Notes: generated by a model not told the origin, from the letters alone. A stretch of 64,000 bases of DNA from Dyadobacter beijingensis DSM 21582 (GCF_000382205.1 NZ_KB907791.1:310001-374000), one strand, 5' to 3'. Positions 1 to 9,082 are shown, numbered from the stretch's first letter. Program-made: numbers and translations.

Positions 1-276
1 GATGTAGACAAACGGAAGGTCGTACTGCACGGGGAGCGGATCGAGCTGTCGCCGCGGGAGTTTGAGCTGATCGTGCTGCTGGCATCCAATCCGGGGAGAA
101 GTTACAGCCGCAAGCAGTTGCTGAGCCTGGTATGGGGATATGACTTCGAGGGATACGAGCATACGGTCAACACCCATATCAACCGGTTGAGGGGAAAAAT
201 AGAAGCCGACGCTTCCAATCCGTCATTTGTATTAACCACCTGGGGCATTGGCTACCGGTTTAACGAGGATCTCTGA
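1..276 (+). CDS. OmpR/PhoB-type response regulator, C-terminal part (partial)
   Basis: The frame is open from the first base, so the N-terminal receiver domain lies outside the window. The visible 91 residues form a winged-helix DNA-binding domain of the OmpR family. It shows the usual ELSPREFELIVLL start, the recognition-helix pattern HTVNTHINRLRGKIE and the closing wing WGIGYRF. The stop is followed after one base by the start of a histidine kinase, so the two form a tightly coupled two-component operon. The regulator would bind promoter DNA after phosphorylation by that kinase. The target genes cannot be told from this sequence. Confidence 0.9.
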   Translation, partial: DVDKRKVVLHGERIELSPREFELIVLLASNPGRSYSRKQLLSLVWGYDFEGYEHTVNTHINRLRGKIEADASNPSFVLTTWGIGYRFNEDL

Positions 277-277
277 A

Positions 278-1759
278 ATGTCTGTAAAAACCATTCGCGG
301 AAACCTGCTTTTCTGGAAAATCAGCGCCGTTTTTGCCAGTCTGCTGCTGGTACTTGCGCTAGTATTCGTGCTGATAGGCTCGCGGTTTTCCAAAACCTAC
401 TATATGGCAGCGCACCAGCAGTTGTACGGCGACATTGCCGGGCATTTGGCCACCTTTACCCAACCTATTAAAAACGGCCGCCCGGATACGACCGTCACGC
501 ACGACATCATCCATTCGACGATGGTCGCCAACCCGAGTGTGGAAGTGTACCTGCTCGATACGCTCGGAAATATCACCGATTACGTCGTGCCCGAAGCTAC
601 GGTGCAAATGACGAGGGTGAATATGCGTAATGTCAGGCAATGGCTTACGGCAGAAGGCGGCAAGCGGCCGCTGGGCGATAACCCGAAACGGCCGGGAGAA
701 GAAAGCATATTTTCGGTCGCGCCCGTGATGGAGCATGGCCGGGTGGCGGGTTATGTGTACGCGGTACTGGCAAGCGAGCGGCAGAAACAGATTCTGGCCG
801 CGCTGAACGACGACCTGAATTTCCGGCTGGCGTGCTACATATTTTTGGCGGCATTGCTGGGCGCATTTGTCGTCGGCGTCGTTACGTTTTTCCTGATCAC
901 CGACAGCATTTGCAGCTTTGCCGGGGTCGTCAGGAAGTTTCAGGAGGGGGATTACAAAGCGCGCATTCAGGGGAACGCCAAGGGGAATCTGGGCGTGCTT
1001 ACCTCCACATTTAATGAAATGGCGGACGTGATCGTGGGTAACATCGAGAAGATCACCGCCACCGACCGCTTTCGTCAGGAGCTGATCGCCAACGTCTCCC
1101 ACGACCTTCGCACGCCGCTATCGATCATGCACGGCTACACGGAAACGCTGATGATCAAGGGTGATACGCTATCGCGGGCTGAGATGGAGCGCTATCTGGG
1201 CATCGTGCATGAGGGTACGAAAAAACTCTCGGCTCTCGTGGATCAGCTATTTCAATATGCCAAACTCGAAGCGAATGTGGTAGCGCCGCAGAAGGAATTC
1301 TTTCCGATCGGCGAGCTGCTGTCCGACATTGTGAGCGCCTACCAGCTGAAAGCGCAGGAGCGAAATGTCGACCTGAAACTAATCGTCCCTGCCGCTTTGC
1401 CGCCCGTATTTGCCGACATCAGCCTAACGGAAAGGGTTTTCCAGAACCTGATTGACAATGCATTTAAATTTACGCCCGATGGCGGGGAAATTTCCATTTC
1501 ACTAGCGCACACCGGCGGAAGCGTCACGGCGCGAGTGAGCGACACCGGCATCGGGATTGCCAAGGAATATCAGCAGCAGATCTTCGAGCGCTTCAAACAG
1601 GCCGATCTGCACACGTCGCCTGAAAAGGGCATGGGCCTGGGGCTGGCGATCGTGCGGAAAATCCTCGACCTACACCAAAGCAGCATTCAGGTTTTCAGCC
1701 AGACCGGCGCGGGGACGACTTTCGAGCTGTATCTCGCGACGAGCGTACCGAGCACATAG
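278..1759 (+). CDS. Membrane sensor histidine kinase with HAMP domain
   Basis: This 493-residue protein is the partner of the upstream regulator. The chosen ATG lies one base after the regulator's stop; an in-frame GTG 30 bases earlier would overlap it and is less likely. Transmembrane segments are seen at about residues 15-34 and 185-206, enclosing a periplasmic sensor region of about 150 residues. A HAMP linker follows (about 207-258), then a HisKA domain with the phospho-acceptor His275 in VSHDLRTPL, and a HATPase domain with the N box (NLIDNAFKFTPDGG), DTGIGI and GMGLGLAIV. The input signal is unknown. Confidence 0.93.
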   Translation: MSVKTIRGNLLFWKISAVFASLLLVLALVFVLIGSRFSKTYYMAAHQQLYGDIAGHLATFTQPIKNGRPDTTVTHDIIHSTMVANPSVEVYLLDTLGNITDYVVPEATVQMTRVNMRNVRQWLTAEGGKRPLGDNPKRPGEESIFSVAPVMEHGRVAGYVYAVLASERQKQILAALNDDLNFRLACYIFLAALLGAFVVGVVTFFLITDSICSFAGVVRKFQEGDYKARIQGNAKGNLGVLTSTFNEMADVIVGNIEKITATDRFRQELIANVSHDLRTPLSIMHGYTETLMIKGDTLSRAEMERYLGIVHEGTKKLSALVDQLFQYAKLEANVVAPQKEFFPIGELLSDIVSAYQLKAQERNVDLKLIVPAALPPVFADISLTERVFQNLIDNAFKFTPDGGEISISLAHTGGSVTARVSDTGIGIAKEYQQQIFERFKQADLHTSPEKGMGLGLAIVRKILDLHQSSIQVFSQTGAGTTFELYLATSVPST

Positions 1760-1824
1760 CTCCGCCGGGCAAATGCTATGCGCTCGGTCCGGCATTGGTG
1801 GTCAGTATCTCGCGGTCAGGAAGG

Positions 1825-4284
1825 TTAAAACTCCCGCTCGCCGAATTCGCTGGTCGGGAGTTTGGCTTTTTTCGAAGTTTGATTGAGGTTTAAGGAGAGG
1901 TTGACAAGGAACATGTCGGTTTCCTGAATGTAGTTTGTCGTTGTATAAAAATCTCTTCCCCACGTGCTGATCCGCTGCTGGTTCGCATCAAACAAACCCA
2001 GGTTCATACTCTGCCATTGTAACGCGGCGGCGAGCTTGCCTCCCAAAAAGGTTTTGCGGAAGGCCAGGGAAGGGTTTACAAAGCGGGAATCTTCACCCTG
2101 TGCCGTCACTCTTTTAGAAAGGTAGTTCAATGCCCATTGGATTTGAAGTGAGGAAGATAGCCGGAATGTGCTATTGGCATTGATCGAATAAATAACACTG
2201 GAAGTATTTACCTTAACGGTATTGCCGAAAAGCGCCCCATTGATCCGGTAATGGTACAGATTGGCGCCGGCATATAGCTGCCACCACTTCGCCAGGTTAA
2301 CATTTCCCCCTAGTTCCGCACCCCAGGAAGTGGCTAAACCTGCATTGGTATAAATGCGGTTGATGATGCTGTCATTGTAAACGCTGTTGACCCGGTTCAC
2401 CACGTTTTGAATACGGTGATGATAGATCGTCAGAAAGCTGCTGCCTTTTTCAAACTCCTTTACAATGCCAAGTTCGGCCTGGCCTATGAACTCGGGCCGT
2501 ATGTCCGGATCGCCCGATTCCAGGGTTTCTGAATGCTCTCGCTCAGGAAAAGGGTTTAGCTCGTTATTGGTCGATCGCTGCACACGCCGCGAGAAGCTCG
2601 CCTTTCCACGCCAGCCATGATTGAACTGGTATTGCAGCTGCACGGAGGGAAAGAAATTCGAAAGGTTCAGGACACGCTCCTGGCTGTTACCGGCTGCGAA
2701 CCGGCGCGCAGCATATTCGTATCGCAATCCCGCGGAATAATCCAGTTTGTCAGCCTTCCCGCTAAACTGGCTGTAAAGTGAATGGATGTGATGAATGACC
2801 CGCGTGCTGCTTGAAAATTCCGGGACTACAACGAACTCCCCGGTTTCCAGGTTTTGATCCAGGTATTGAAATATCCCCTTTTGCAACTGATTGCGGTATT
2901 GATAGCCCGTTTCCAGTCTGCCTTTTCCAATCGGCAAAACAAAGTCTGCCTGCAAACGGTAAGCGTTTAAAGGATTTTTACCTGGATTCCGCGTGTTTTG
3001 CAGCGTAACGTTTCGCCCGGGCCCGGCCAGGTTAATGTTGGTTGTGAGACCATCCAGCGCTGCCGATTCAACCAGGCCCGACAAGGTGAGCTCGGCTTTG
3101 TTTTCAAAGCGGTGCGTGTAATCCAGATTGCCAAGCGTGACGTCACTGGTTTTTTGAGCAATGTTGGAATTGAAGTATGTGATGCTTCCCAGACTTACGC
3201 CGGTTTCTGCATCTGCTTTGGTATTGTTGTAAACCAGGTCGGCACGCCGGGACTGGAAGCGGTAACCCTTATAAAAGCCGGCCGAAATCGTATTCCATTG
3301 GTCCGGTGAGAAAGAAACCGATGCGCGGGCTGTATAATTGTACCGCTTAAAGCTCCGTTCGCCCTCGGAGGGCAGTGCCGTAAATACATTATTTCGCGTA
3401 GTATTGACATCCCCGACCCGCCGGCCCGCTATGTCGTTGCGCAAATAATTTCCGCTGAGGTTGACCTCCCATTTTCCCGATTTTATTCCCCAGGCTGCAT
3501 CAGCCCCGAAGCGTAGGGGACTCCTGAGATTGTGATAGGTCTGTACAGAGGGTAATCCGCCCTGAACATTCACGACAAAGCTGCGGCTGTCGGTCGGGGC
3601 CGTTTTTGTGGTGATGTTAATAATGCCTGATTTCCCGTCCGGGTCAAAGCGTGCCGATGGAGCGGTGATCACTTCGATGTTCTCGATCGTGTTAGCCGGG
3701 ATTTGGTTGAGGACGATAGCAGGTTCTGTTTGTACTGGTTTTCCATTCACCAGTACCAGAAAGCCCGTTGAGCCCCGCAGGGTAATATCCCCCTCACTGT
3801 TCACGGTTACGGAAGGGGTATTTTTCAGTATGTCCACCGCGGTGCCGCCCTGGCTACCCATAAATTGCCCTGCGCGATATACCTGGCGATCGATTCGGTT
3901 TTCGATTGCCTGGCGTCGGGCGGTCACTTCGACGGCGTCCAGTAGCCGGCTATCGGCCGTCATCTTAATGGATGGTACCACAACGAGCCCCGACAACCCT
4001 TCCTGCTTCGGCAATGCCATGCGTGCTGTACGATAGCCCATATACTGGATTTCCAGATAATAAGGGCCGGATGGTATTTTTTCAAATTTGAACTCCCCCT
4101 CAGTATTCGACAGCATACCATTCACAAGGGAGGAATCTGCCACGCTATATAAAGCCACCGAAACAAAAGGGAGTGCCTGTCCGGACTGCTGGTCGACAAT
4201 TTTGCCCGTAATGTGCAGCGGATTTTGTGCGTCGACAGCCATCGAAGCAAGCGATAGCCAAACAAGTAAAAAGAAAAATTTCAT
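1825..4284 (-). CDS. TonB-dependent outer-membrane receptor (OMP_b-brl_3 type)
   Basis: An 819-residue protein with a signal peptide (residues 1-20, ending VDAQ). A CarboxypepD_reg-like beta-sandwich follows at about 24-105 (ITGKIVDQQSGQALPFVSV). Next comes a TonB plug at about 120-225 containing GGTAVDILKNTPSV and SGIINITTK. The remaining 600 residues are a beta-barrel rich in aromatic strand ends. This architecture is the outer-membrane beta-barrel family related to SusC but lacking a SusD partner, and no SusD gene is adjacent. It would import a ligand through the outer membrane using TonB energy; the ligand is unknown. An AraC-type regulator lies 97 bp upstream on the same strand, and a direct repeat placed like an AraC operator lies between them. 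Confidence 0.9.
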   Translation of the reverse strand: MKFFFLLVWLSLASMAVDAQNPLHITGKIVDQQSGQALPFVSVALYSVADSSLVNGMLSNTEGEFKFEKIPSGPYYLEIQYMGYRTARMALPKQEGLSGLVVVPSIKMTADSRLLDAVEVTARRQAIENRIDRQVYRAGQFMGSQGGTAVDILKNTPSVTVNSEGDITLRGSTGFLVLVNGKPVQTEPAIVLNQIPANTIENIEVITAPSARFDPDGKSGIINITTKTAPTDSRSFVVNVQGGLPSVQTYHNLRSPLRFGADAAWGIKSGKWEVNLSGNYLRNDIAGRRVGDVNTTRNNVFTALPSEGERSFKRYNYTARASVSFSPDQWNTISAGFYKGYRFQSRRADLVYNNTKADAETGVSLGSITYFNSNIAQKTSDVTLGNLDYTHRFENKAELTLSGLVESAALDGLTTNINLAGPGRNVTLQNTRNPGKNPLNAYRLQADFVLPIGKGRLETGYQYRNQLQKGIFQYLDQNLETGEFVVVPEFSSSTRVIHHIHSLYSQFSGKADKLDYSAGLRYEYAARRFAAGNSQERVLNLSNFFPSVQLQYQFNHGWRGKASFSRRVQRSTNNELNPFPEREHSETLESGDPDIRPEFIGQAELGIVKEFEKGSSFLTIYHHRIQNVVNRVNSVYNDSIINRIYTNAGLATSWGAELGGNVNLAKWWQLYAGANLYHYRINGALFGNTVKVNTSSVIYSINANSTFRLSSSLQIQWALNYLSKRVTAQGEDSRFVNPSLAFRKTFLGGKLAAALQWQSMNLGLFDANQQRISTWGRDFYTTTNYIQETDMFLVNLSLNLNQTSKKAKLPTSEFGEREF
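1828..1872 (+). terminator. Possible intrinsic terminator for the histidine kinase operon
   Basis: A 9-bp perfect inverted repeat (AAACTCCCG at 1828-1836 and CGGGAGTTT at 1855-1863) is followed on the plus strand by GGCTTTTTT. It lies inside the last codons of the converging TonB receptor gene, so one stretch may serve as 3' coding sequence for one gene and terminator for the other. The 18-base loop is longer than ideal, so confidence is moderate. Confidence 0.4.
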
Positions 4285-4323
4285 AGGTTATGTTAACCGC
4301 ATTCATGGTGTTGAGATGTGCGG

Positions 4324-4331
4324 CAAAAATA
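4324..4331 (-). promoter_or_regulatory. Predicted -7 box of the TonB receptor promoter
   Basis: On the minus strand this reads TATTTTTG, a full match to the Bacteroidetes -7 consensus TAnnTTTG, about 40 bp upstream of the receptor start. The following bases make the longer string TATTTTTGCCGCACAT. It differs by one base from the string upstream of the AraC gene at 5271-5286. No clear TTTG -33 box is seen. Confidence 0.45.
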
Positions 4332-4354
4332 ACCCTATAAAGTTAGTAGACTTT

Positions 4355-4383
4355 GTACATTCCATCCGAAAACTGGTACATTC
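4355..4383 (-). promoter_or_regulatory. Direct repeat, candidate AraC-type operator
   Basis: The octamer GTACATTC (plus-strand reading) occurs at 4355-4362 and again at 4376-4383, exactly 21 bp apart, or two helical turns. The pair lies just upstream of the predicted -7 box of the receptor gene, at about -36 to -64, and touches the stop codon of the AraC gene. Two same-face direct half-sites at this place are what an AraC-family activator would use. Confidence 0.45.
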
Positions 4384-5212
4384 AGGAAATGCCCTTTCTG
4401 TATATGCTGGGTAAAACGCCGGTCTGACGTTTGAAGAACTTATTGAAGTGGGAAGGGTCGGTAAAACCGAGCTCGTAGGCCACCTCGCCCAAGTTATGGT
4501 CGGAGTAAAGCAGCAATCTCTTGGATTCACTCGTAAGCCGCTCGGTGATAACCGCCCCGGCTGTTTTATCCAGATGCCGTCGGCATAAGGCATTGAGTGT
4601 TTTGGTCGTCACTCCCAGTGTTTCGGCATACCAGTTGACCTCATGGGCAGTTTTGTAATGCTGATCGAGCGTTGAAAAAAAGGTGGTAAGCAGCTGAGGG
4701 TAGATTTGATCGTCATCGGATTTAAGCTCGCGCCGCAACAAATTGAACAGTAACAGCAGGTAAGTCTGAATTATCGCCTGAAAATTCGTTTCCTGATTAG
4801 CTGATTCGTTTTCGATACTTTCAAAGATTCCCGCCACGGTCTTGTCAATATGGTCAAGATGGAACGCGCCTGGAAATGCAGCGGGAAACGTACGGAACAA
4901 TAGATCGTACAGGGGATGACCCAACAGGAAGTCTTTCTGGATCATGGCAACAAAACCTTTTGGGATCTCGGTAAGCTCCCAGTTATGGATCTGCCCCGGC
5001 ATAACCAGGTATAAGCTGGAAGGCCGCACCGCGAAACGGTGATGATCGATCTGGTGCAGGCCATCGCCCTGCGTCAGATAAATGATTTCCAGATAATCCT
5101 TGTGTCCGTGAGGATTGGTTGTCTTAATGACCTCCTTCATCCGTTTAATCCTGAAAAGCTCCTTGTCGTTGAGTTTATTTTTTATTGGGACATGCACTGT
5201 GCCGGACATCAT
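4382..5212 (-). CDS. AraC-family transcriptional regulator
   Basis: A 276-residue protein with an N-terminal cupin-like effector domain (about 20-150; HQIDHHRFAVRPSSLYLVMP) and a C-terminal pair of helix-turn-helix motifs (about 190-276; HNLGEVAYELGFTDPSHFNKFFKRQTGVLP). Two ATG codons stand side by side at the start and either could be used. The gene is followed at 97 bp by the TonB receptor on the same strand and is divergent from a zinc alcohol dehydrogenase. The receptor is the most likely target, because a 21-bp-spaced direct repeat lies in front of it. The effector is unknown. Confidence 0.9.
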   Translation of the reverse strand: MMSGTVHVPIKNKLNDKELFRIKRMKEVIKTTNPHGHKDYLEIIYLTQGDGLHQIDHHRFAVRPSSLYLVMPGQIHNWELTEIPKGFVAMIQKDFLLGHPLYDLLFRTFPAAFPGAFHLDHIDKTVAGIFESIENESANQETNFQAIIQTYLLLLFNLLRRELKSDDDQIYPQLLTTFFSTLDQHYKTAHEVNWYAETLGVTTKTLNALCRRHLDKTAGAVITERLTSESKRLLLYSDHNLGEVAYELGFTDPSHFNKFFKRQTGVLPSIYRKGIS

Positions 5213-5270
5213 ATTTTAAAGCGATTGGTTAGGTACCATGAATACTATTGTGAAGCGATGACTTTCGACT

Positions 5271-5286
5271 ATGTGCTGCAAAAATA
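5271..5286 (-). promoter_or_regulatory. Predicted promoter of the AraC regulator gene
   Basis: The minus strand reads TATTTTTGCAGCACAT, whose first eight bases (5286-5279) match the TAnnTTTG -7 box. It matches the receptor promoter string in 15 of 16 bases. The start codon is about 60 bp downstream. Confidence 0.4.
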
Positions 5287-5339
5287 GTGAGCGGGTACGA
5301 TAATTTTCAGGATCGGCGCTTTCACTAAACATCAGCAAT

Positions 5340-6497
5340 ATGAAAGCCCTGGTTTTTCATGGTAAAAAGGAGGTTAGTGTCGATCATGTGGACGATCCAC
5401 GCATCGAGAACCCGCGGGATACGATCCTGCGCGTCACATCCACTGCCATTTGCGGGTCGGACCTGCATATTTATAACGGACTTTTCCCGCAACCGCACGA
5501 TCTGGTATTGGGGCATGAATTTATGGGAATCGTCGAAGAAGTGGGGGCGGGGGTCACCAACCTGAGAAAAGGGGATCGGGTGGTGGTCCCGTTTCCGATT
5601 GCCTGCGGCCACTGCCATTTTTGTAATATGGACCTGCAAACGCATTGCGAGAATTCGAACCCGGAGCATTACGGTCCGGAAGGCGGTCTGCTCAAAGGCA
5701 AGGGCGGCGGTCTTTTTGGGTACACCGATCTTTACGGAGGGTACAGCGGAGGCCAGGCTGAATATGTCAGGGTGCCCTATTCGGACATTGGTCCGCGGGT
5801 CGTGCCCGACAACCTCAGCGACGAACAAGTGCTGTTCCTGACCGACATTTTCCCCACCGGCTGGGCTGCGATCGACTGGGCCAACCTAAAAGGGGGAGAA
5901 GTGGTCGTGGTGTTTGGCTGCGGACCGGTCGGGATCATGGCCATGAAGGCGGCCTGGATCCGGGGTGCAAGCCGGGTAATCGGGGTAGATATTCTTCCTT
6001 ACCGGCTCGAAATGGCCAAGAAGGTGGCCAACGTCGAGATCATCAACGCTTCTAAAACCGATGCGGTGGAACAGATCCGCCAGATGACAGGCGGGTATGG
6101 CGCGGATGTATGCGTGGATGCGGTGGGGATGGAAGCCGACCGCAGCCTCGTTGAAAAAGCAATGGGGGTTGTCCGTGCCGAGGTGGGGACAATGAAAACC
6201 CTCGGCTACTGCCTGGACGCCGTCCGGAGGGGAGGCGTGGTGACCGTCGTTGGCGTATATGGAACTCCGTTCGATAATTTTCCTTTGCACCAGTGGTTCG
6301 ACAAGGGGATTCAGATGAAAGGCGGACAAGCAACCGTACATAAGTACATCGACCATCTGATTTCCCTGGTTGCGGAAGAAAAAGTAATACTTCATGACAT
6401 CATCACGCACCAGGTGCCACTCGCGGACGCCGGCAAGATGTATGAAATCTTCAATAACAAGGAAGATAATTGCGTGAAAGTGGTACTAAAACCGTGA
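5340..6497 (+). CDS. Zinc-dependent alcohol dehydrogenase, formaldehyde-dehydrogenase-like
   Basis: A 385-residue medium-chain dehydrogenase. Catalytic zinc ligands are seen at Cys38 (AICGSDLH) and His59/Glu60 (GHE). The structural zinc site is Cys89, Cys92, Cys95 and Cys103. A Rossmann NAD-binding site lies near residue 183 (VVVFGCGPVGIMA). The length and the insert after the structural zinc match the glutathione-independent formaldehyde dehydrogenase-like subgroup, in which the physiological substrate is often not formaldehyde. It is divergent from the AraC gene and upstream of a glycosyltransferase/glycosidase pair, but a hairpin separates it from that pair. The substrate cannot be assigned. 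Confidence 0.9.
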   Translation: MKALVFHGKKEVSVDHVDDPRIENPRDTILRVTSTAICGSDLHIYNGLFPQPHDLVLGHEFMGIVEEVGAGVTNLRKGDRVVVPFPIACGHCHFCNMDLQTHCENSNPEHYGPEGGLLKGKGGGLFGYTDLYGGYSGGQAEYVRVPYSDIGPRVVPDNLSDEQVLFLTDIFPTGWAAIDWANLKGGEVVVVFGCGPVGIMAMKAAWIRGASRVIGVDILPYRLEMAKKVANVEIINASKTDAVEQIRQMTGGYGADVCVDAVGMEADRSLVEKAMGVVRAEVGTMKTLGYCLDAVRRGGVVTVVGVYGTPFDNFPLHQWFDKGIQMKGGQATVHKYIDHLISLVAEEKVILHDIITHQVPLADAGKMYEIFNNKEDNCVKVVLKP

Positions 6498-6508
6498 AAA
6501 TAAGGTCT

Positions 6509-6530
6509 TCCGGCGCCTGACAGCGCCGGA
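6509..6530 (+). terminator. GC-rich hairpin after the dehydrogenase gene
   Basis: TCCGGCGC (6509-6516) and GCGCCGGA (6523-6530) form an 8-bp perfect stem with a 6-base loop 12 bp after the stop. No T-run follows directly, so it may be a weak terminator or an mRNA 3' stabilizer. Confidence 0.35.
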
Positions 6531-6573
6531 CAAACTTCTCAACAAACTAATTTTATTTTGACACTGATTACTC

Positions 6574-7731
6574 ATGAACATCAACTTACAAAAGGACCTG
6601 CTTTGTTTTTCGCACCTCAGGTGGGATTTCGTTTTTCAGCGCCCGCAACATCTGATGACACGGTTTGCGCAGCATAGCAATGTGTATTTCCTGGAAGAAC
6701 CTTTCATGGATGCACCCGATAAGCCGTTTATACAATTTGAACGGAAGCTTCCGGGCCTCTGGCTGTGCGTACCGCATTTGCCGGCTGGTACCTCGCCCGA
6801 AGAGACGACAGAGCTGATGAAGGGGCTGTTACATTCCTTCTTCGAAGGCCGCGACAGTTCCAATTTTATTTTTTGGTACTACACGCCGATGGCCTTCGAG
6901 TTTTCGAGGGATTTCACGTCGGCCCAGGTAGTGTACGACTGTATGGACGAGCTTTCGGCCTTTAAGTTTGCGCCTGCCAGGATCAAGTTTATGGAGCAGC
7001 AGCTTTTTACCCGGGCGGATATTGTGTTCACGGGCGGAGTTACGCTGTACGAAGCCAAGAAAGACAGCCATTCCAATGTGCATCCGTTCCCCAGCAGCAT
7101 CGATAAGGAGCATTTTCAAACGGCACGGGGAATGTTGGCAGAGCCGTTGGACCAGGCGGGGATTACTGGTACCAAAGTGGGTTTCTATGGTGTGATCGAT
7201 GAACGTTTTGATCAGGATCTGATCAGGGAGATCGCTGCAAAGCGGCCCGACTGGCAGATCATCCTGATCGGCCCGGTGGTGAAAATCGATCCTGCCATGC
7301 TGCCGCGTGCCAACAACATCCATTACCTGGGGCCGAAAAGCTACCAGGAGCTCCCTGCGTACCTGTCGGGCTGGAATGTGGCCCTGATCCCGTTCCTGCT
7401 CAACGAATCCACGTATTTTATCAGTCCGACCAAAACGCCGGAATACCTGGCCGCGGGTCGCCCCGTGGTTTCGACGGCCATCCGGGACGTTGTAGACCCC
7501 TACTCTAAGGCTGGGCTGGTGAGCATTGCGCTGGGAACGGATGCATTTATATCGGCGATTGACTACGAACTGGGCAATTTTGCTAACCCCGATTGGTTAC
7601 AGGCGGTAGACGAGTTCCTGTCGGACAAGTCATGGCAGAATACTTTTTCGGCTATGCTGGCATTGATGCAATCGACCCAATCGCAGAACAAGGAAGTTGT
7701 GTTAACCGGGGAAATGAAAAATGCGAGTTGA
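6574..7731 (+). CDS. Glycosyltransferase, GT-B fold (TuaH-like)
   Basis: A 385-residue protein without a signal peptide. The opening CFSHLRWDFVFQRPQHLM is typical of TuaH-like glycosyltransferases. YDCMDELSAF and PFPSSIDKEHF sit in the N-terminal domain. The C-terminal donor-binding domain shows KVGFYGVIDER, NIHYLGPKSYQELPAYL and SPTKTPEYLAAGRPVVST, whose acidic residue would contact the nucleotide sugar. The stop overlaps the next gene by 11 bp, so the two products are probably made together. The pairing with a glycosidase-fold protein suggests surface glycan or glycolipid synthesis; donor and acceptor are unknown. Confidence 0.87.
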   Translation: MNINLQKDLLCFSHLRWDFVFQRPQHLMTRFAQHSNVYFLEEPFMDAPDKPFIQFERKLPGLWLCVPHLPAGTSPEETTELMKGLLHSFFEGRDSSNFIFWYYTPMAFEFSRDFTSAQVVYDCMDELSAFKFAPARIKFMEQQLFTRADIVFTGGVTLYEAKKDSHSNVHPFPSSIDKEHFQTARGMLAEPLDQAGITGTKVGFYGVIDERFDQDLIREIAAKRPDWQIILIGPVVKIDPAMLPRANNIHYLGPKSYQELPAYLSGWNVALIPFLLNESTYFISPTKTPEYLAAGRPVVSTAIRDVVDPYSKAGLVSIALGTDAFISAIDYELGNFANPDWLQAVDEFLSDKSWQNTFSAMLALMQSTQSQNKEVVLTGEMKNAS

Positions 7732-8914
7732 CGATTCTGTGAGAAAAGGGGGGACGCCACCGGCGCCTCCCTTCAAAAGCTTTTGGATGGCGGGTTTTGA
7801 ATGCGCCGACCAGCTTAATGTGAGTGGTAACCGGGTGGACATGCTGGAAATGACCGCACATTTGGCGCTGATTCACGACGACTATGCCCGGATTTCCGCA
7901 TTGGGCTTACAGACGGTCCGTGAAGGGATCAGATGGAGTATCGTTGAACCGGAACCGTTCCGGTACGATTTCAGCTACGTTTTGGAAATGATCCACGCCG
8001 CCAGGGCAAGCGGGGTACAGCAAATCTGGGATATTTGCCATTTCGGCTTCCCCGGCGACCTGACCCCCTTCCACCCGCAGTTTACAGAGCGGTTTGTGGC
8101 GCTTTGCAAAGCGTTTACGACCTTTTACATCAGGCATAACCCCGGTGAAATATTATATGTGACACCGATTAACGAGGTAAGTTTTTTGTCGTGGCTGGGC
8201 GGAGAGGTAGGAGGTACGGTACCTTATTGCCATCATAGCGGCTGGCAGGTCAAATATGCGTTAATGAGGGCTTACATTTCCGGGGCTGTCGCCATGAAGG
8301 AAATCAGTGAAATGGTACGGATAATCACCACCGAGCCGCTGGTGAATATGGTGCCGGGGCCTGATCCGACGCCGGAGGAACAGTTGCTTGCCGACACCGA
8401 GCATGAGCAGCAGTTCCAGTCGGTGGATATGCTTTGCGGGCGGATCTGCCCGGAATTGGGCGGGCATCCTGGGCTGGTCGATATTCTTGGCTTCAATTAC
8501 TATTACAATAACCAGTGGATCGTCGGCGGTAACGCATTTCTTGGCTGGAATGATGCGGTGCCCGATCCGAGGTGGAAACCGCTGGCGGACTTGCTCGAAG
8601 CGGCCTACCGGCGTTATGGGAAGCCTGTTCTGCTATCGGAAACGAGCCATCCCGGTGAGGACAGGCCGCTGTGGATCAGGATGATCGCTACGCAATGCGC
8701 CGGCGTGCTCACACGGGACGTGCCGCTGGTGGGTATTTGCCTGTACCCGGTGATCGACCGGCCCGACTGGGACAATCCCCATGTATGGCATCACTCGGGC
8801 ATCTGGGATACCGATAATTCAGGAAAGACGGCCCGCATTCCTCATAGCGAGTCGGTAGCGGCGCTGTTATTGGGGCAGCAGCTGATCAGTGCTTTATTGA
8901 ACGGGAAAATTTAG
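7721..8914 (+). CDS. Clan-A glycoside hydrolase-like protein (beta-glucosidase type)
   Basis: A 397-residue cytoplasmic protein predicted to be a TIM barrel. The start lies inside the preceding glycosyltransferase gene (11-bp overlap). Barrel-strand motifs are visible: TVREGIRWSIVEP, IWDICHFGFP, TPINEVSFL (Glu at the acid/base place), DILGFNYYYNNQW and VLLSETSHPGED (Glu at the nucleophile place). The order and spacing match GH1/GH5-like clan-A enzymes. The missing signal peptide and translational coupling to a glycosyltransferase argue for a role in making or trimming a glycan rather than in feeding. The substrate is not known. Confidence 0.8.
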   Translation: MRVDDSVRKGGTPPAPPFKSFWMAGFECADQLNVSGNRVDMLEMTAHLALIHDDYARISALGLQTVREGIRWSIVEPEPFRYDFSYVLEMIHAARASGVQQIWDICHFGFPGDLTPFHPQFTERFVALCKAFTTFYIRHNPGEILYVTPINEVSFLSWLGGEVGGTVPYCHHSGWQVKYALMRAYISGAVAMKEISEMVRIITTEPLVNMVPGPDPTPEEQLLADTEHEQQFQSVDMLCGRICPELGGHPGLVDILGFNYYYNNQWIVGGNAFLGWNDAVPDPRWKPLADLLEAAYRRYGKPVLLSETSHPGEDRPLWIRMIATQCAGVLTRDVPLVGICLYPVIDRPDWDNPHVWHHSGIWDTDNSGKTARIPHSESVAALLLGQQLISALLNGKI

Positions 8915-9082
8915 CTCTAAATACCCCGTCCGAGCTTACTACATGCGTGACATTTTAGACTTTTCTCTTCAAGCAGCCCGAATCTTTGAAATTAGTAATA
9001 CCAGCTTTGTTATTGATATAACCCCGCATCCTGATTGTGGCCAATTTTGCTTCATCAAATAACAACCGCAAAAAGATTCGTC

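Noticed and set aside
359..1102. Minus-strand frame of 247 codons opposite the histidine kinase
   Set aside because: It overlaps the kinase transmembrane and HAMP code and has no recognizable motif.
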